Source: Lasiodiplodia sp. COLG20 (taxonomy: Eukaryota; Ascomycota; Dothideomycetes; Botryosphaeriales; Botryosphaeriaceae). From it: a stretch of DNA of 64,000 nt. The notes under the pieces were generated by a model. That model searched no databases. It saw only the letters and a list, made by a program, of their open reading frames with translations, and had not been told where the DNA came from. The stretch spans positions 7,006,001-7,070,000 of the forward strand of contig VNWV01000001.1 of NCBI GenBank assembly GCA_009801085.1, written 5' to 3'. Made by a program: the position numbers and the translations under genes. The number at the start of each line of letters is the position of its first letter. The stretch's first letter is position 1. Below, piece by piece: positions 44,138 to 53,994 of the stretch.

Positions 44138-45910
44138 ATGGCCTCCTCCGCTGAGGACGAGAAGCACGGAGCCGAGTTCCAGGAGTACGTCAACGATGAG
44201 TCTGTGCAGGTGGCGTTACACAAGAAGACAGAAGCAGCTTTGGTGCGGAAGTTGGATTGCTTCATCGCGCCCGTGATGATGCTCCTGATGCTGATCAGCT
44301 ACCTGGATCGAGGCAACATTGGTTTTGCTGCAACTCAAGGCATGACCGAAGACATTGGACTTAAGGGCACGGAGTTGAACGTAAGCAGCTGTCTCCCGAG
44401 ATCTTCTTGAGGGCTACTTTGCTGACTATGGTTTAGACAGCCGTCTCAGTATTTTACATATTCTACATCCTTGCCGAGTTCCCAACCTCCATTCTGGTCA
44501 AGAGGCTTCAGTTCAATCGTGTCATCCCAACAATCACCTTTTGCTGGGGGATAGTCTGCCTCTGCACCGGGTTTATTCATAGTTTCGCTTCCCTTGTGGT
44601 GACGCGCATACTTCTGGGATTTTTCGAAGGGTGTCTCTTCCCAGCCATGACCTTGTTCCTCTGCAACTGGTACAAACGGGAGGAACTGGCCGTACGGGTA
44701 TCATACCTCTTCAGTAAGTCATCGAAAATCAAGGTTACGGCTGTTCCTATTAATAATAGCGTTATAGTTGCCTCGGCTCTCTCTGGTGCCTTCGGCGGAC
44801 TCTTGGCTTGGGCAATACTATACATGGACGGCGTGTCCGGATACCCGGGGTGGCGATGGTAAGTTCCTTGGGCCACTCCGAATATAGGAACCCATTTGAC
44901 AGGTAGTAGGCTGTACATCATCGAGGGCATTATCACAGTCGTGTGGGCAGCGATATGCATCTTCGTGGTCCCCAAAAGCTACGAGACAGCATACTTCCTC
45001 AATGACGAAGACAAAGCCCTCATGAAGCAGCGCGCTGATCACATGGAGGCATACAGTGGTGGCTCCGGACACTACGGGAAAAAGGACATCAAAGAGGCAG
45101 CACATGACATCAAGAGCTGGATCCACGGTGTGATACAGATAGGTGTGGTGACTATACTATACGGTTTGTGGTAACAATACAGATGAGCTTGCTGGGATAT
45201 TGACTCGTTGACAGGCTTCGGAACATTCCTCCCTATCATCATCAAGAACGGCTTCCACTACTCCACTGTTCAGGCACAATACCTGGTAATCCCCGGTAAG
45301 ACCAAGCATCAATGCCACATCCGCATTCATTATCTAACCCCTTCACAGTCAACCTTTGGGGCGCTATAGTGTACGCAGTCGGAGCGTTTCTCAGCGACAG
45401 ATACCAGACACGCTTCTGGCCTCTAATTATTTGCGCACCGTTCGGCATCGCAGGATACGCCATCTGCCTTGCACCAGTCTCAGCTGGCGTTCAGTACTTC
45501 GCTACATATCTGATTGCTACTGCATGCTTCCTATGTACCGGTGGAAACATGTAAGTATCTAGCATTACAATCACCAAAAGAACTTTCCGCTGATTTCAAG
45601 CAGTGCCTGGCTATCTGGAAACTGTGCCCCTGATGGAAAGCGAGCGGCGAGTCTCGGGATCCTACTTTCACTCACGAATATTGGTGGTGTTGTGGCAGGG
45701 CAAATATATCAGACGAACGCCGCACCACGTTTCTTCCTCGGTCATGGCTGGTCACTTGGCTGTCTGGTTTTCGCGTGGTGCATGTGGTGGGTAGTGAGGC
45801 ACATCTACAAGCGGAGAGAAGCATGGAAGGATAAGGCATTGTCAGAAGGGCTTGTTGTTCCGCCGGAGCAGTACACTGACCGAGCACCAGACTTCAGGTA
45901 TATCATCTAG
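44138..45910 (+). CDS. MFS transporter, anion:cation symporter (Dal5/allantoate permease) type, 484 aa
   Basis: Seven exons: 44138-44380, 44437-44713, 44768-44858, 44910-45163, 45215-45295, 45349-45550, 45604-45910; phases all agree. Motifs of the Dal5 branch: ISYLDRGNIGFA in helix 1, ILLGFFEGCLFPAMTLFLCNWYKREE after helix 4, GYPGWRWLYIIEG at the central region and WLSGNCAPDGKRAASLG in the C-terminal half. About 12 membrane segments in the plasma membrane are expected. Dal5-type carriers import carboxylates such as allantoate, nicotinate and similar anions. First gene of the proposed cluster. The intron 3 acceptor was placed to give the conserved WRWLYII. Intron 4 has an unusual GTTTGT donor. 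Confidence 0.9.
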
Positions 45911-46024
45911 GGGAGAGAGAAATTGATCCATTTGCACCATCACTGCAGGTACTTGACCGTTGTTGACTCATTCCAATCCGCCTGTTTGTCATTTCAAACT
46001 AACAGTCTACGCATGCTTCCATGA

Positions 46025-46879
46025 CTACCTAGACCATGTCTGCTGGCGTATCTCGTGCAGAGGCGGAATAGCTGCGTGCGCCGTGTGCAAACTCAAAAGA
46101 CTTGCGATCTCAAGAACCTCGATGATCTCTTCTGGCGTCGCACCGTATCCAATCGCGTTCTTCATGTGCAGTTTCAAGCCCGGTTGGTATAGATGGGTTG
46201 CTGCTGCATCGAAGGCACAATAGACCAACTCTTTGATCTAATACAATGTGAGTATGGGGAGCTAAGGGGAAGAATAGACCAAAATCACCTTCGGCTCGAG
46301 CACTCCATTCTCAGATCCATCAACATTTTTGGTCCACGGAATGGATGAGAAATCCACGTAGGCTTCGAAGAACTCTGGGTCAAGCTTCAAAAAGTCTTCC
46401 CAGAACTGATGCCAATAACCGCGCTTGCGTACAAATTCCTCCCTCAACTTCCCACGGTGTTCGTCAAACGGCTTCCCGGCCGTTGGGTGCGAGTCGTAGA
46501 TGCCTTCTTCTTTCATGACTTCGACCAGCAGCGGCACACCGATGTTGCAAGCATGAATTCCCAGCGTACTCGTCAGTTCAATCACTTCCACGATCTCAGC
46601 CATTGTTGCGCCCTCTTTGAAGGCTTCTTTGATGTGTGCTTGGATCCCTGGCATGTACAAGTGGGTCGATGAGCTGTCGACGGCTATTGATATGAGGTGC
46701 TGCACCTTGAGTGGGAGATGTCTCTTCTTCCTCGGCACAGATCTGAGTGCGAGACTGGCTTTGAAAAGCTCTGGGCTCGCCCGAAAGACGTCCTGCCAGC
46801 CCTCGTCCAGCGCATCTTTTCCAAGCTCCCTTACGAATTGTTCTTCCAGGTCCGATCGAACGCGCGAGGACGATGCCAT
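46025..46879 (-). CDS. double-domain carboxymuconolactone decarboxylase (CMD/AhpD) family protein, 267 aa
   Basis: Exon 1 is 46879-46289 and exon 2 is 46237-46025, phase 0. The start is the ATG at 46879 (MASSSRVRSDLEEQF). Two CMD units in tandem: one around 60-120 (KVQHLISIAVDSSSTHLYMP, then GATMAEIVEVIELTSTLG) and one at 195-260 (IKELVYCAFDAAATHLYQPG, then GATPEEIIEVLEIASLLS). The two units are alike in sequence, so an internal duplication is likely. The fold includes gamma-carboxymuconolactone decarboxylase of the protocatechuate pathway and AhpD-type peroxidases. No CxxC redox pair is present, which argues against peroxidase function. Divergent from the single-domain CMD gene. Confidence 0.85.
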
Positions 46880-47000
46880 CGTGGAGTGTCGAAAGGGGCT
46901 TAACGGCAGAAGTACAAGCGATGTACAGATTGCTGAATGATGTTTTGCTGGAAAACAATGGTGAGGTGTTGTAGTCGTAGCCCCCCACCTTGGAAATCTA

Positions 47001-47353
47001 CCCCGCAATCCCCCGCAAGATTGTTTCGAATGTTCCCCATTGATTGATGAGACCCACTTCGAAGCATGAAGCCTAAAGGGGAGCATTTGGAGAGTCTATT
47101 TAATTGTGTCTCCAACAACGATGTCCCCCAATGCCACTCGACCAGAGACGCTGTGAAATTCAAAATCAATCCACGAACAGACGCTCACGATATCACAACC
47201 CAACAACATCGGCCTAAAAGCCTTTGGTGTAGCACATGGCCATATCCATTTTCACATGCTGCCGCAGAATGAAGGCGTTGGAAGGGTACGGTGGTGCCTG
47301 TCGTCATAGCTGAAGGTGGGGGTTGGGGTAACCCCGCAGCCCTGACACCCCGC
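47001..47353. promoter_or_regulatory. four CCCCGC sites between the divergent CMD genes
   Basis: CCCCGC at 47001-47006, 47011-47016, 47332-47337 and 47348-47353, in two close pairs, one near each end of the 653-base shared promoter (46880-47532). The remainder of that spacer holds no gene. Confidence 0.5.
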
Positions 47354-47532
47354 GTCAACGGCCGATCCCGCATGCTTCGATCAGTCAAAGGTCAATTTCA
47401 AATTGATACTCTCAATTGACTTGAAGACTTCTAAATACTCACGTCAATTCACTTCCTCGAAGCAAACTCCAGCTAGTTTGTCTGAATTTCCATTGTATAA
47501 CACCCACCCAAGACCCCTCCCAATCCACCACC

Positions 47533-47976
47533 ATGAGCACAGACCCAAAACTCGACGCCCTCCACAAACAACTCTTCGACGAAGGCCTCAAAATGCGGCG
47601 CAGCGTCGTCGGCGACACGTACGTCGACCGAGCGCTGGCCAACGGCGCGACGGAATTCTCCAAACCCGGGCAGGAACTCACGACGGAGTGGTGCTGGGGG
47701 TACGCGTGGACGCGGCCGGGGCTGGAGCGCAAGCAGCGCAGCCTGCTCAACATCGGCATGCTGATGGCGCTCAACCGCGCGCCCGAGCTGGCCGTGCACA
47801 TCCGCGGCGCGCGCAACAACGGCCTGTCGGAGCTGGAGATCCGCGAGGCGATTCTGCACTGCACGACGTATTGTGGTGTGCCGGCGGGCGTGGATGCGAT
47901 GAAGACGGCGGAGCGCGTGCTGGATGAGATGGCGGAAAAGGGCGAGATGCCGAGGGAGTTGGGGAAGAAGGTGTAG
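47533..47976 (+). CDS. 4-carboxymuconolactone decarboxylase family protein, 147 aa
   Basis: Single exon with a CACC-ATG start context. A complete one-domain CMD protein: [53 protein letters not shown], then the active-site stretch [20 protein letters not shown]. The length is usual for PcaC-type enzymes, which decarboxylate gamma-carboxymuconolactone to the enol-lactone of beta-ketoadipate. Whether this copy uses that substrate is unknown. Cytosolic. It shares a promoter region with the double-domain CMD gene and is followed after 298 bases by the regulator gene on the same strand. Confidence 0.9.
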   Translation: MSTDPKLDALHKQLFDEGLKMRRSVVGDTYVDRALANGATEFSKPGQELTTEWCWGYAWTRPGLERKQRSLLNIGMLMALNRAPELAVHIRGARNNGLSELEIREAILHCTTYCGVPAGVDAMKTAERVLDEMAEKGEMPRELGKKV

Positions 47977-48145
47977 ATACGCACATACGCACACACTTGT
48001 TGATATCCGCCCTTTCCCGGGCTGAGTGGGATTTTTGGGAAACTCGAGCTGTTTTCTGTAGATCAATTGGCAAAGTTGGGCAAGGAATTCTACACGTGCA
48101 ATGCTCGGGCTTGGTGGACCACATTGGATATTGGCCGTTGCCGAG

Positions 48146-48198
48146 GCGGGGGGAGGGGCAAATGACTCCCCTCGTTTACTTACTTATGGGTTCCCCGC
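48146..48198. promoter_or_regulatory. GCGGGG and CCCCGC sites upstream of the C2H2 regulator
   Basis: GCGGGG at 48146-48151 and CCCCGC at 48193-48198, 77-129 bases before the ATG of the regulator itself. This would allow autoregulation. Confidence 0.45.
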
Positions 48199-48274
48199 AT
48201 CTCCGCATTCTCTCTCCAACGAAACAGCCTCAAGCCTATTCTCTCACGACGCTTGTGAGCCAGAAGTCTCGATC

Positions 48275-51040
48275 ATGGCCCCATCGGACCTTCTTGAGGG
48301 GACGACGGCCGGGGATGAGGAGGCTCGGCCGACGCCGAAGAAGCCGAAGCGGTTCCAGTGTCGGCGGTGTCAGAGGCTGTTTGCGCGGCTGGAACACTTG
48401 CAGCGCCACGAGCGGACCCGTAAGCAGCATCTGACAAGCCCTTGACTCATCTCTTACAAATCCTCGCAGATACACAGGAGAAGCCGTTTCTCTGTGATAA
48501 ATGTGACTCTCGTTTCACTAGGAGGTAAATCCCTAATTGGGCTGTTGATAAGCTCTGGCTGACTGACGTCGTACAGTGATCTTCTGATTCGCCACGAGCG
48601 GCTTTCACATAACAAAAATGCCCCGAAACGGAGGTTTGCGAGAGACAAGGCTGATTCCTCGGATGAGGTCAATCAGTCTCAGAAAAATGAGAAACGGGTG
48701 CGGATTGCCTACGGAGATAGCCAAGAAGCAACAAGTGACGACCGGTCCAATTCGCCAAATGTAAATCTGAGTAACCCATCGTATCCCATGCCAACCTTGT
48801 CCATGGATACAAGCTTCCACTCTCCATTGGCTGCACTATCGTTCGCCGCAGAGCAAAGCGCCTTCCAAGACGCCTTGGCTGCGTCATCCCCGCAGACGTT
48901 TGGAGCTACTCCTGGCATGAACTCAGAACACTTGGAGCCCCTGGCCCAAGTTGATGCGCTTCCAACATCTGTAAATACTGCAGCGCCATCAGTGGATCCG
49001 GACTTTTCGGAGACGCTGGATAGTCTGGCTGCTTTTCTGGAAAACGAGCCATTGTCATCGTACCGCTTCTCGTCCACCATCACTGCAGAACAGCCAGTGC
49101 CATTCTTCTCTCCCGAGTCTATCTTGAATTCAACGGAGAATGAAACGCAAAATGGCCCACATTCCCACCCGATGTTCAGCAATCTTGAAGAGCCAACGTC
49201 CTTCTCACGGTTTGGATCTCGTCTGCCCTCGCTCCAACCGGAAGAGCAGCCGTCGGAACAACGTCGCCAACCTTCAGGCCCCAAACCAATTTCCAACATC
49301 TCGAACCTGGATAGACAAGACATTCTAAGCAGAATGGCAGAATTCTCTTCCATCATTCCGGCAGATTTTCGACTGCCCTCTCGACTCGCATTATCCCGAT
49401 ACATCGGCGCTTACATCAACGGCTTTCACGAGCACCTGCCCTTTCTCCATATCCCGACAATGACAGTCGAGAATACTTGTGTAGAACTTCTCTTAGCGCT
49501 TGCAGCGGTTGGAGCTCAATACTGCTTTGAGGGAGAGAAAGGGGTTGAACTGTTCCACACTGCTCGGGCCATTGCATCCCAACGCATTCGAAAGAGAGAC
49601 GCCAGCTTCGCATATCCCAATTCCGACGGCTCGCTCTGGTCATCAACAGCCCGAGCAACACTAGGGCTGGTATCAGAGCCCAAAGAGGACCTCATCCAAA
49701 CGGCGCAGGCTCTCCTGATCCTGATGGCCATGGCAACGTGGGCCAAGCACAAAGAAATCCTGCGCGAAGCCCTCGCCATCCAGAGCATCCTAGCCACGCT
49801 GGTCCGCGACGATGGGCTGACCAGCAGCTCGCCGTACCCGTTCGACATCAGCTGGGAGGAGTGGACGGCACGCGAGTCGCGCACGCGCACCAAGTTCATC
49901 GTCTTCTGCTTCTTCAACCTGCACTGCATCGTGTACAACATCCCGCCGCTGATCCTCAACTCGGAGCTCAAGATGAGGCTGCCGTCCAGCGCCGCCGAGT
50001 TCAAGGCCGCGTCGGCGGCGGAGTGGCATGAGGCTCGCAGCAGAAAAGTGCACAACAACAACAACACTTCGACGACGACGACGAACACAACGACACTCGA
50101 CTTCCAAGACGCCCTCCGCCGCCTCTTCTCCCGCGGCGGCCGCGACGTCACCGAGCTCAACTCGTCGCTCGGAAACTACATCCTCATCCACGCGCTAATC
50201 CAACACATCTTCTTCGTCCGCCAAACCGCGCGCTGCCGCTTCGACACTTCCCCCTCCTCCCTCCCCCCCTCCACCTCCTCCCCCACCTCTCCCCCCTCCG
50301 GCGAACTCACCCCCTCCGACGTAACCTCCCTCGAACACGCCCTCCGCAACTGGCAACACGGCTGGCAGCGCAACCCCGAATCATCCCTCGACCCTCTCTC
50401 CCCCAACGGCCCCGTCGCCTTCAACAGCACCGCGCTCCTGCGCCTCGCCTACATCCGGCTGAACATGGACACGGGGCCCGGCCGCGCGCTCGACACGCGG
50501 GACCCGATCGCGGTGGCGCGGGCGCTGCGCGAGTGGAGTCCGAGGAGGTTGAGGCGCTCGCCGAAGCTGGTGCGCGCGGTGCTGCATTCGGCGCACGCGC
50601 TGAGCATCCCGGTCAAGATTGGGATAAGGTTGGTTGCGAGGACGCAGACTTTCGTGTGGAGTATTCAACATAGTTTGTGTTCGCTTGAGTGCGCGTTTTT
50701 GCTGAGTAAGTGGTTGGAGGCGATTGCGGATGCTGCGGCTGCAGCGGCCACGGCGGGGGGTGGTGGGGGAGAAGGGGGAGGAGGGGACGGGGACGATCCG
50801 CCGATCTCGGATGATGAGAGGAGGATCGTGGCGCTGGTTAAGACGCTGCTGGATGAGACGGAGTTCGCGGTGCCGGTGACGGCGGGGTGCGAGATGGGGA
50901 GTGCGGAGATGACGAGGAGGTTGAATGCGGGGGTGTTGAGGGTGTGGGCGACGATTTTTAGGGGCGCGCAGACGTGGGCGTTGGTTGATGTTATTGGGAG
51001 CTCGTTGAATATATATGCGGATATGCTGGAGCTGGGGTAA
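48275..51040 (+). CDS. C2H2 zinc-finger transcription factor with fungal-specific middle domain, 887 aa
   Basis: Exons 48275-48419, 48470-48524, 48577-51040. Splicing joins two fingers: C29-C32-H45-H49 and C57-C60-H73-H78, linked by THTQEKP. Helix contacts are R-H-R (-1, 3, 6) in finger 1 and R-L-R in finger 2, which by the usual code read GGG and GNG, i.e. GNGGGG. Residues about 320-650 are the fungal transcription factor domain (SRYIGAYINGFHEHLPFLHI, then CFFNLHCIVYNIPPLI). There are Asn/Thr and Gly/Glu low-complexity runs, and the 3' half is much richer in GC. It resembles the AmdX/Mig1-like group. It sits in the middle of the proposed cluster, so it is the natural candidate for local regulator. 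Its stop is 60 bases from the convergent dehydrogenase stop. Confidence 0.88.
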
Positions 51041-51099
51041 GGTATTATACCCATCAAGGACGCCGTTAAGCTGAAAGGGCGAAAAAAAGATCATTTGAA

Positions 51100-52278
51100 T
51101 CACTTCCTCTCACTCTCACTCAACCACTTATACACCACCCTCGCATCCCTCCCCCTATACCTCTCATCCTCCCCCGCCTCCGCAAACGCCTCGGCCGTCA
51201 CCCCATCCAGCACCGTCCTCGCCCCCACGCTCTCCGCAAGCCTCCTCCCCATCCCAAGCACCTTCGCACACAACTCCAACCTAAACCCGCCCTCGTACCC
51301 CCGCGAACTCGGCACCCCCTCCTGCACCCCCGGCACCGGGTTAGCGCAGCTCGTCACCCAGCACTGCCCGCCGCTCGCGTTAATCACGTCGGTCAGCAAT
51401 TTCGGATCCAGCCCCGCCTTGACGCCGATGTTGAGCGCCTCGGACGCTGCGAGCGACGTGATGGCCGACAGGTAGTTGTTGATGATTTTGAACGCGGTGC
51501 CCGCGCCGACGGGCCCGCAGTGGAAGATGGACGCGGCGCTGCCCATGTGCGCGAGGTAGGCGGTGCGCGCGTGGGAGAAGGCGGCGGGGCTGGCGGCGCC
51601 GACCATGAAGGCGAGGGTGCCGGCGTGGGCGCCCATCGGCCCGCCCGAGACGGGGGCGTCGACGAAGGTGATGGTCGGGGTGAGGGTGGTGTGCGGGGAG
51701 GGGAGCTTCGTGGGGAGGATGGCTGGGAGGTCTGAGGGAAGCTGTGCGCGGATGGTGGCCTGGAGCTCGTCGACGGCGGCAGAGACGGCGGCGATGGTGG
51801 TGGTTTCGATGGTGCCGCATTCCATGATCAGTTTGTGTTGGCTGGGGGTAGAGGTGGCGGCGGCGGAGATGCCGGCGAGGATGCCGGTGGTTGGGTCGAG
51901 GTAGACGGATTCGACGGCCGAGGAGTCGGGGAGCATTGTTATGACTGCGTTCTGGGAGGGGAGTGAGATGTTTGTCTGTGGAGTTATGACGGGGCTTGAT
52001 CAAAGTTGGATACGCACTGCTGTTTTCGCAGCCTCGAAGCCGTTTGCTACTACTCCTACCGGTCCGTATTCTGCCGTCTCTTCCTGGAAGCGGGTGATGG
52101 TGTCCTTGTCGATGTCACAGATGACAAGGTTTTGGTCAGAACCAAGGCCTTTTCTCAAATTCTTGGCCATTGGATAACCCATCACCCCGAGGCCTGCATC
52201 TGAAGTTAGCATTTGGTTTAATTCAGAATTGAATACACGCATACCAATGAACGCTACAGTATTCTCCGGAGAAGTCAT
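51100..52278 (-). CDS. 3-hydroxyisobutyrate dehydrogenase-type beta-hydroxyacid dehydrogenase, 361 aa
   Basis: Exons 52278-52245, 52193-52018, 51975-51100; phases close. Exon 1 is only 34 bases. The N-terminal Rossmann motif is formed across intron 1: AFIG-LGVMGYPMAKNL. Then DAPVSGGPMGAHAGTLAFMV (substrate loop), GAGTAFKIINNYL with the catalytic Lys, and the helical C-terminal domain. Members oxidise 3-hydroxy acids (3-hydroxyisobutyrate in valine breakdown, tartronate semialdehyde, gamma-hydroxybutyrate) with NAD(P). No clear mitochondrial presequence, so the housekeeping valine role is less likely. Its upstream DNA has two copies of the cluster hexamer. Confidence 0.9.
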
Positions 52279-52447
52279 ATTGTGCAGCTGTCTCAATATT
52301 TCGCAGTAAAATTGGGAGAGATATACACCGCGTACCCCTCAAAAATCCGTGGCTCGAGAAATATTTCAAGACCAGGACAGAGCCGTTCTTTCATGGCTAT
52401 TTATCAAGTTTGACTTCGTAAGGACTCGCATGTGGCGAGGTGCATTA

Positions 52448-52469
52448 CCCCGCATCAGTCAAGGCGGGG
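52448..52469. promoter_or_regulatory. CCCCGC and GCGGGG inverted pair upstream of the dehydrogenase
   Basis: CCCCGC at 52448-52453 and GCGGGG at 52464-52469 face each other, 170-191 bases before the ATG at 52278, between the dehydrogenase and lactonase-like genes. Confidence 0.5.
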
Positions 52470-52570
52470 TTCACGCTGTTCACACTTCCAATTATCTAGA
52501 CAGGGAACCCAAGATGGTGTGCAGTAATGCCACTTGAGGTTGCTATGCAAGGCTGAGCCTCAGCCTTCGC

Positions 52571-53533
52571 TCAAAATGTTCCAGGAAAGAACTTGTGCCT
52601 ATTCTTCTCCCTCCACTCCTTATCATGCGCGATCACCACTTCCACCTCAGCCTCTTCCCCATTAACCTCCTTCTCCTTCAAGAACTCCCCTACCCGATCC
52701 AGCGTCCCCCTCGCCATCTCCGTATCCACATGCACGCTCCTCATCCCACCCCTCCCATCATCATACATCGCGATCCCCTTCTCGCCGCTCAAAATCCGCG
52801 GATCATGGCAGCAGTCCCCACCCAGATACACCCACTTCCTTTCTCCAACCCTCACCAACAGATTAACGTGCCCGTACATATGCCCCGGCGCATCAACAAC
52901 CCACACGCTCCCGTCCCCAAAATAATCCACCGCAGCCCCCAGCCCAGCCAAACGCTCCCACACATGCTTCGTCCGCTTCTCCACCGGCGCCGCGCGTACC
53001 ACACCCTCTTCCTCGCTGTCCACCACCGCTCCCCCCGGCACCGGCGGCAACTCCACCGTCCTCCCCCTCGGCACCTCATCCTCATTAAACAAACTCCGCG
53101 GATAGTGCGGCCCCGCCCCCCTCACCAGCACATCCAGCGTGCCCGCGCCAACCACAAACCTCGCACGCGGAAAATCCGCCGACGTCCCGACGTGGTCCCA
53201 GTGCACGTGGCTCAGGATCACCTCGTCGATGGAGGCAGCTGGATCGATTCCGCCCGCGCGCAGGCTGGCGGCGCAGTCGGGGTCCGTGACGAGCGGCTGC
53301 CGCTGCGCGAGGTGGTGTTGTTGGGCGGGGGTGTAGGCGGTGGTGTCGCGTTTGAGGCCGAGGTCGAAGAGGAGGTGTGTGTGGGTGGGGGCGTGGTGGA
53401 GGAGGAAGGAGAGGGAGGGGACGGTGGTGCGGAGGGGGTTGGGAGAGGAGGTGGTGGGGGTGATGAAGAGGTTTTCTGGGAGGGTGAGGTGCCCGGCGTC
53501 GAGGGCGGAGAGGGTTATGGTTGTGGGTGGCAT
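52571..53533 (-). CDS. metallo-beta-lactamase-fold hydrolase, N-acyl-homoserine-lactonase-like, 320 aa
   Basis: Single exon from the ATG at 53533. The metal motif HxHxDH is present: H109-V-H111-W-D113-H114 (ILSHVHWDHVG). Later ligands are visible in APGHMYGHVNLLV, LGGDCCHD and VIAHDKEW, so the two-metal site looks complete. It has the longer N-terminal strand region of AHL-lactonase-like proteins (LLFDLGLKRD). Members open lactone or lactam rings; in Fusarium an MBL-fold hydrolase opens benzoxazolinone rings inside the FDB1 cluster. Substrate here unknown. No signal peptide. Divergent from the alcohol dehydrogenase gene across 461 bases. Confidence 0.9.
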   Translation of the reverse strand: MPPTTITLSALDAGHLTLPENLFITPTTSSPNPLRTTVPSLSFLLHHAPTHTHLLFDLGLKRDTTAYTPAQQHHLAQRQPLVTDPDCAASLRAGGIDPAASIDEVILSHVHWDHVGTSADFPRARFVVGAGTLDVLVRGAGPHYPRSLFNEDEVPRGRTVELPPVPGGAVVDSEEEGVVRAAPVEKRTKHVWERLAGLGAAVDYFGDGSVWVVDAPGHMYGHVNLLVRVGERKWVYLGGDCCHDPRILSGEKGIAMYDDGRGGMRSVHVDTEMARGTLDRVGEFLKEKEVNGEEAEVEVVIAHDKEWREKNRHKFFPGTF

Positions 53534-53656
53534 TTTGGTGGTTGTGGTTGTGGTGATGATGGAGTTGGTGGTGGTGATGGTGGTGGTATTGTTGTTAGAG
53601 GTAGGAAAGGCATTACGATCGGTCTAAGCATTGGTTTGGTAGATGTTGGTGTGGCG

Positions 53657-53756
53657 CCCCGCACTGTTTGCTGCAGGTGTTGGAGAGAGTGTCTAGGTTT
53701 AGGTGGAGGAGATCGGCAGTGGGGTTGACATCTTTCCCCTCATCTTCGCCGCGGGG
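53657..53756. promoter_or_regulatory. CCCCGC and GCGGGG sites in the lactonase/ADH divergent promoter
   Basis: CCCCGC at 53657-53662 and GCGGGG at 53751-53756 within the 461-base spacer 53534-53994. No gene lies in this spacer. Confidence 0.45.
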
Positions 53757-53994
53757 AGAAGCGTCTCCCGTCTCTCCCGTCCCGCCAGACAAGGATTATG
53801 GCATTACACGGTAAGTAAGTTCCGAGCGCAGACCTGATTTTGTCCAGTCTTGCATCCTGCTCCAAACACTTCCACACCGTATTCCACCAGTCTCTCAGCA
53901 TATCACATCCAAACCTCAATCATTTTTCACACAAGTCTCTCTTTTCACGACAACAAATTTTCGAAACACAACCCAACCATAAAACAACACCAAA

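Noticed and set aside
52595..53728. 377-codon open frame antisense to the lactonase-like gene
   Set aside because: The product is a Pro/His/Arg-rich run turning into a Gly/Val-rich run, with no motif; the opposite strand has a full MBL metal site.
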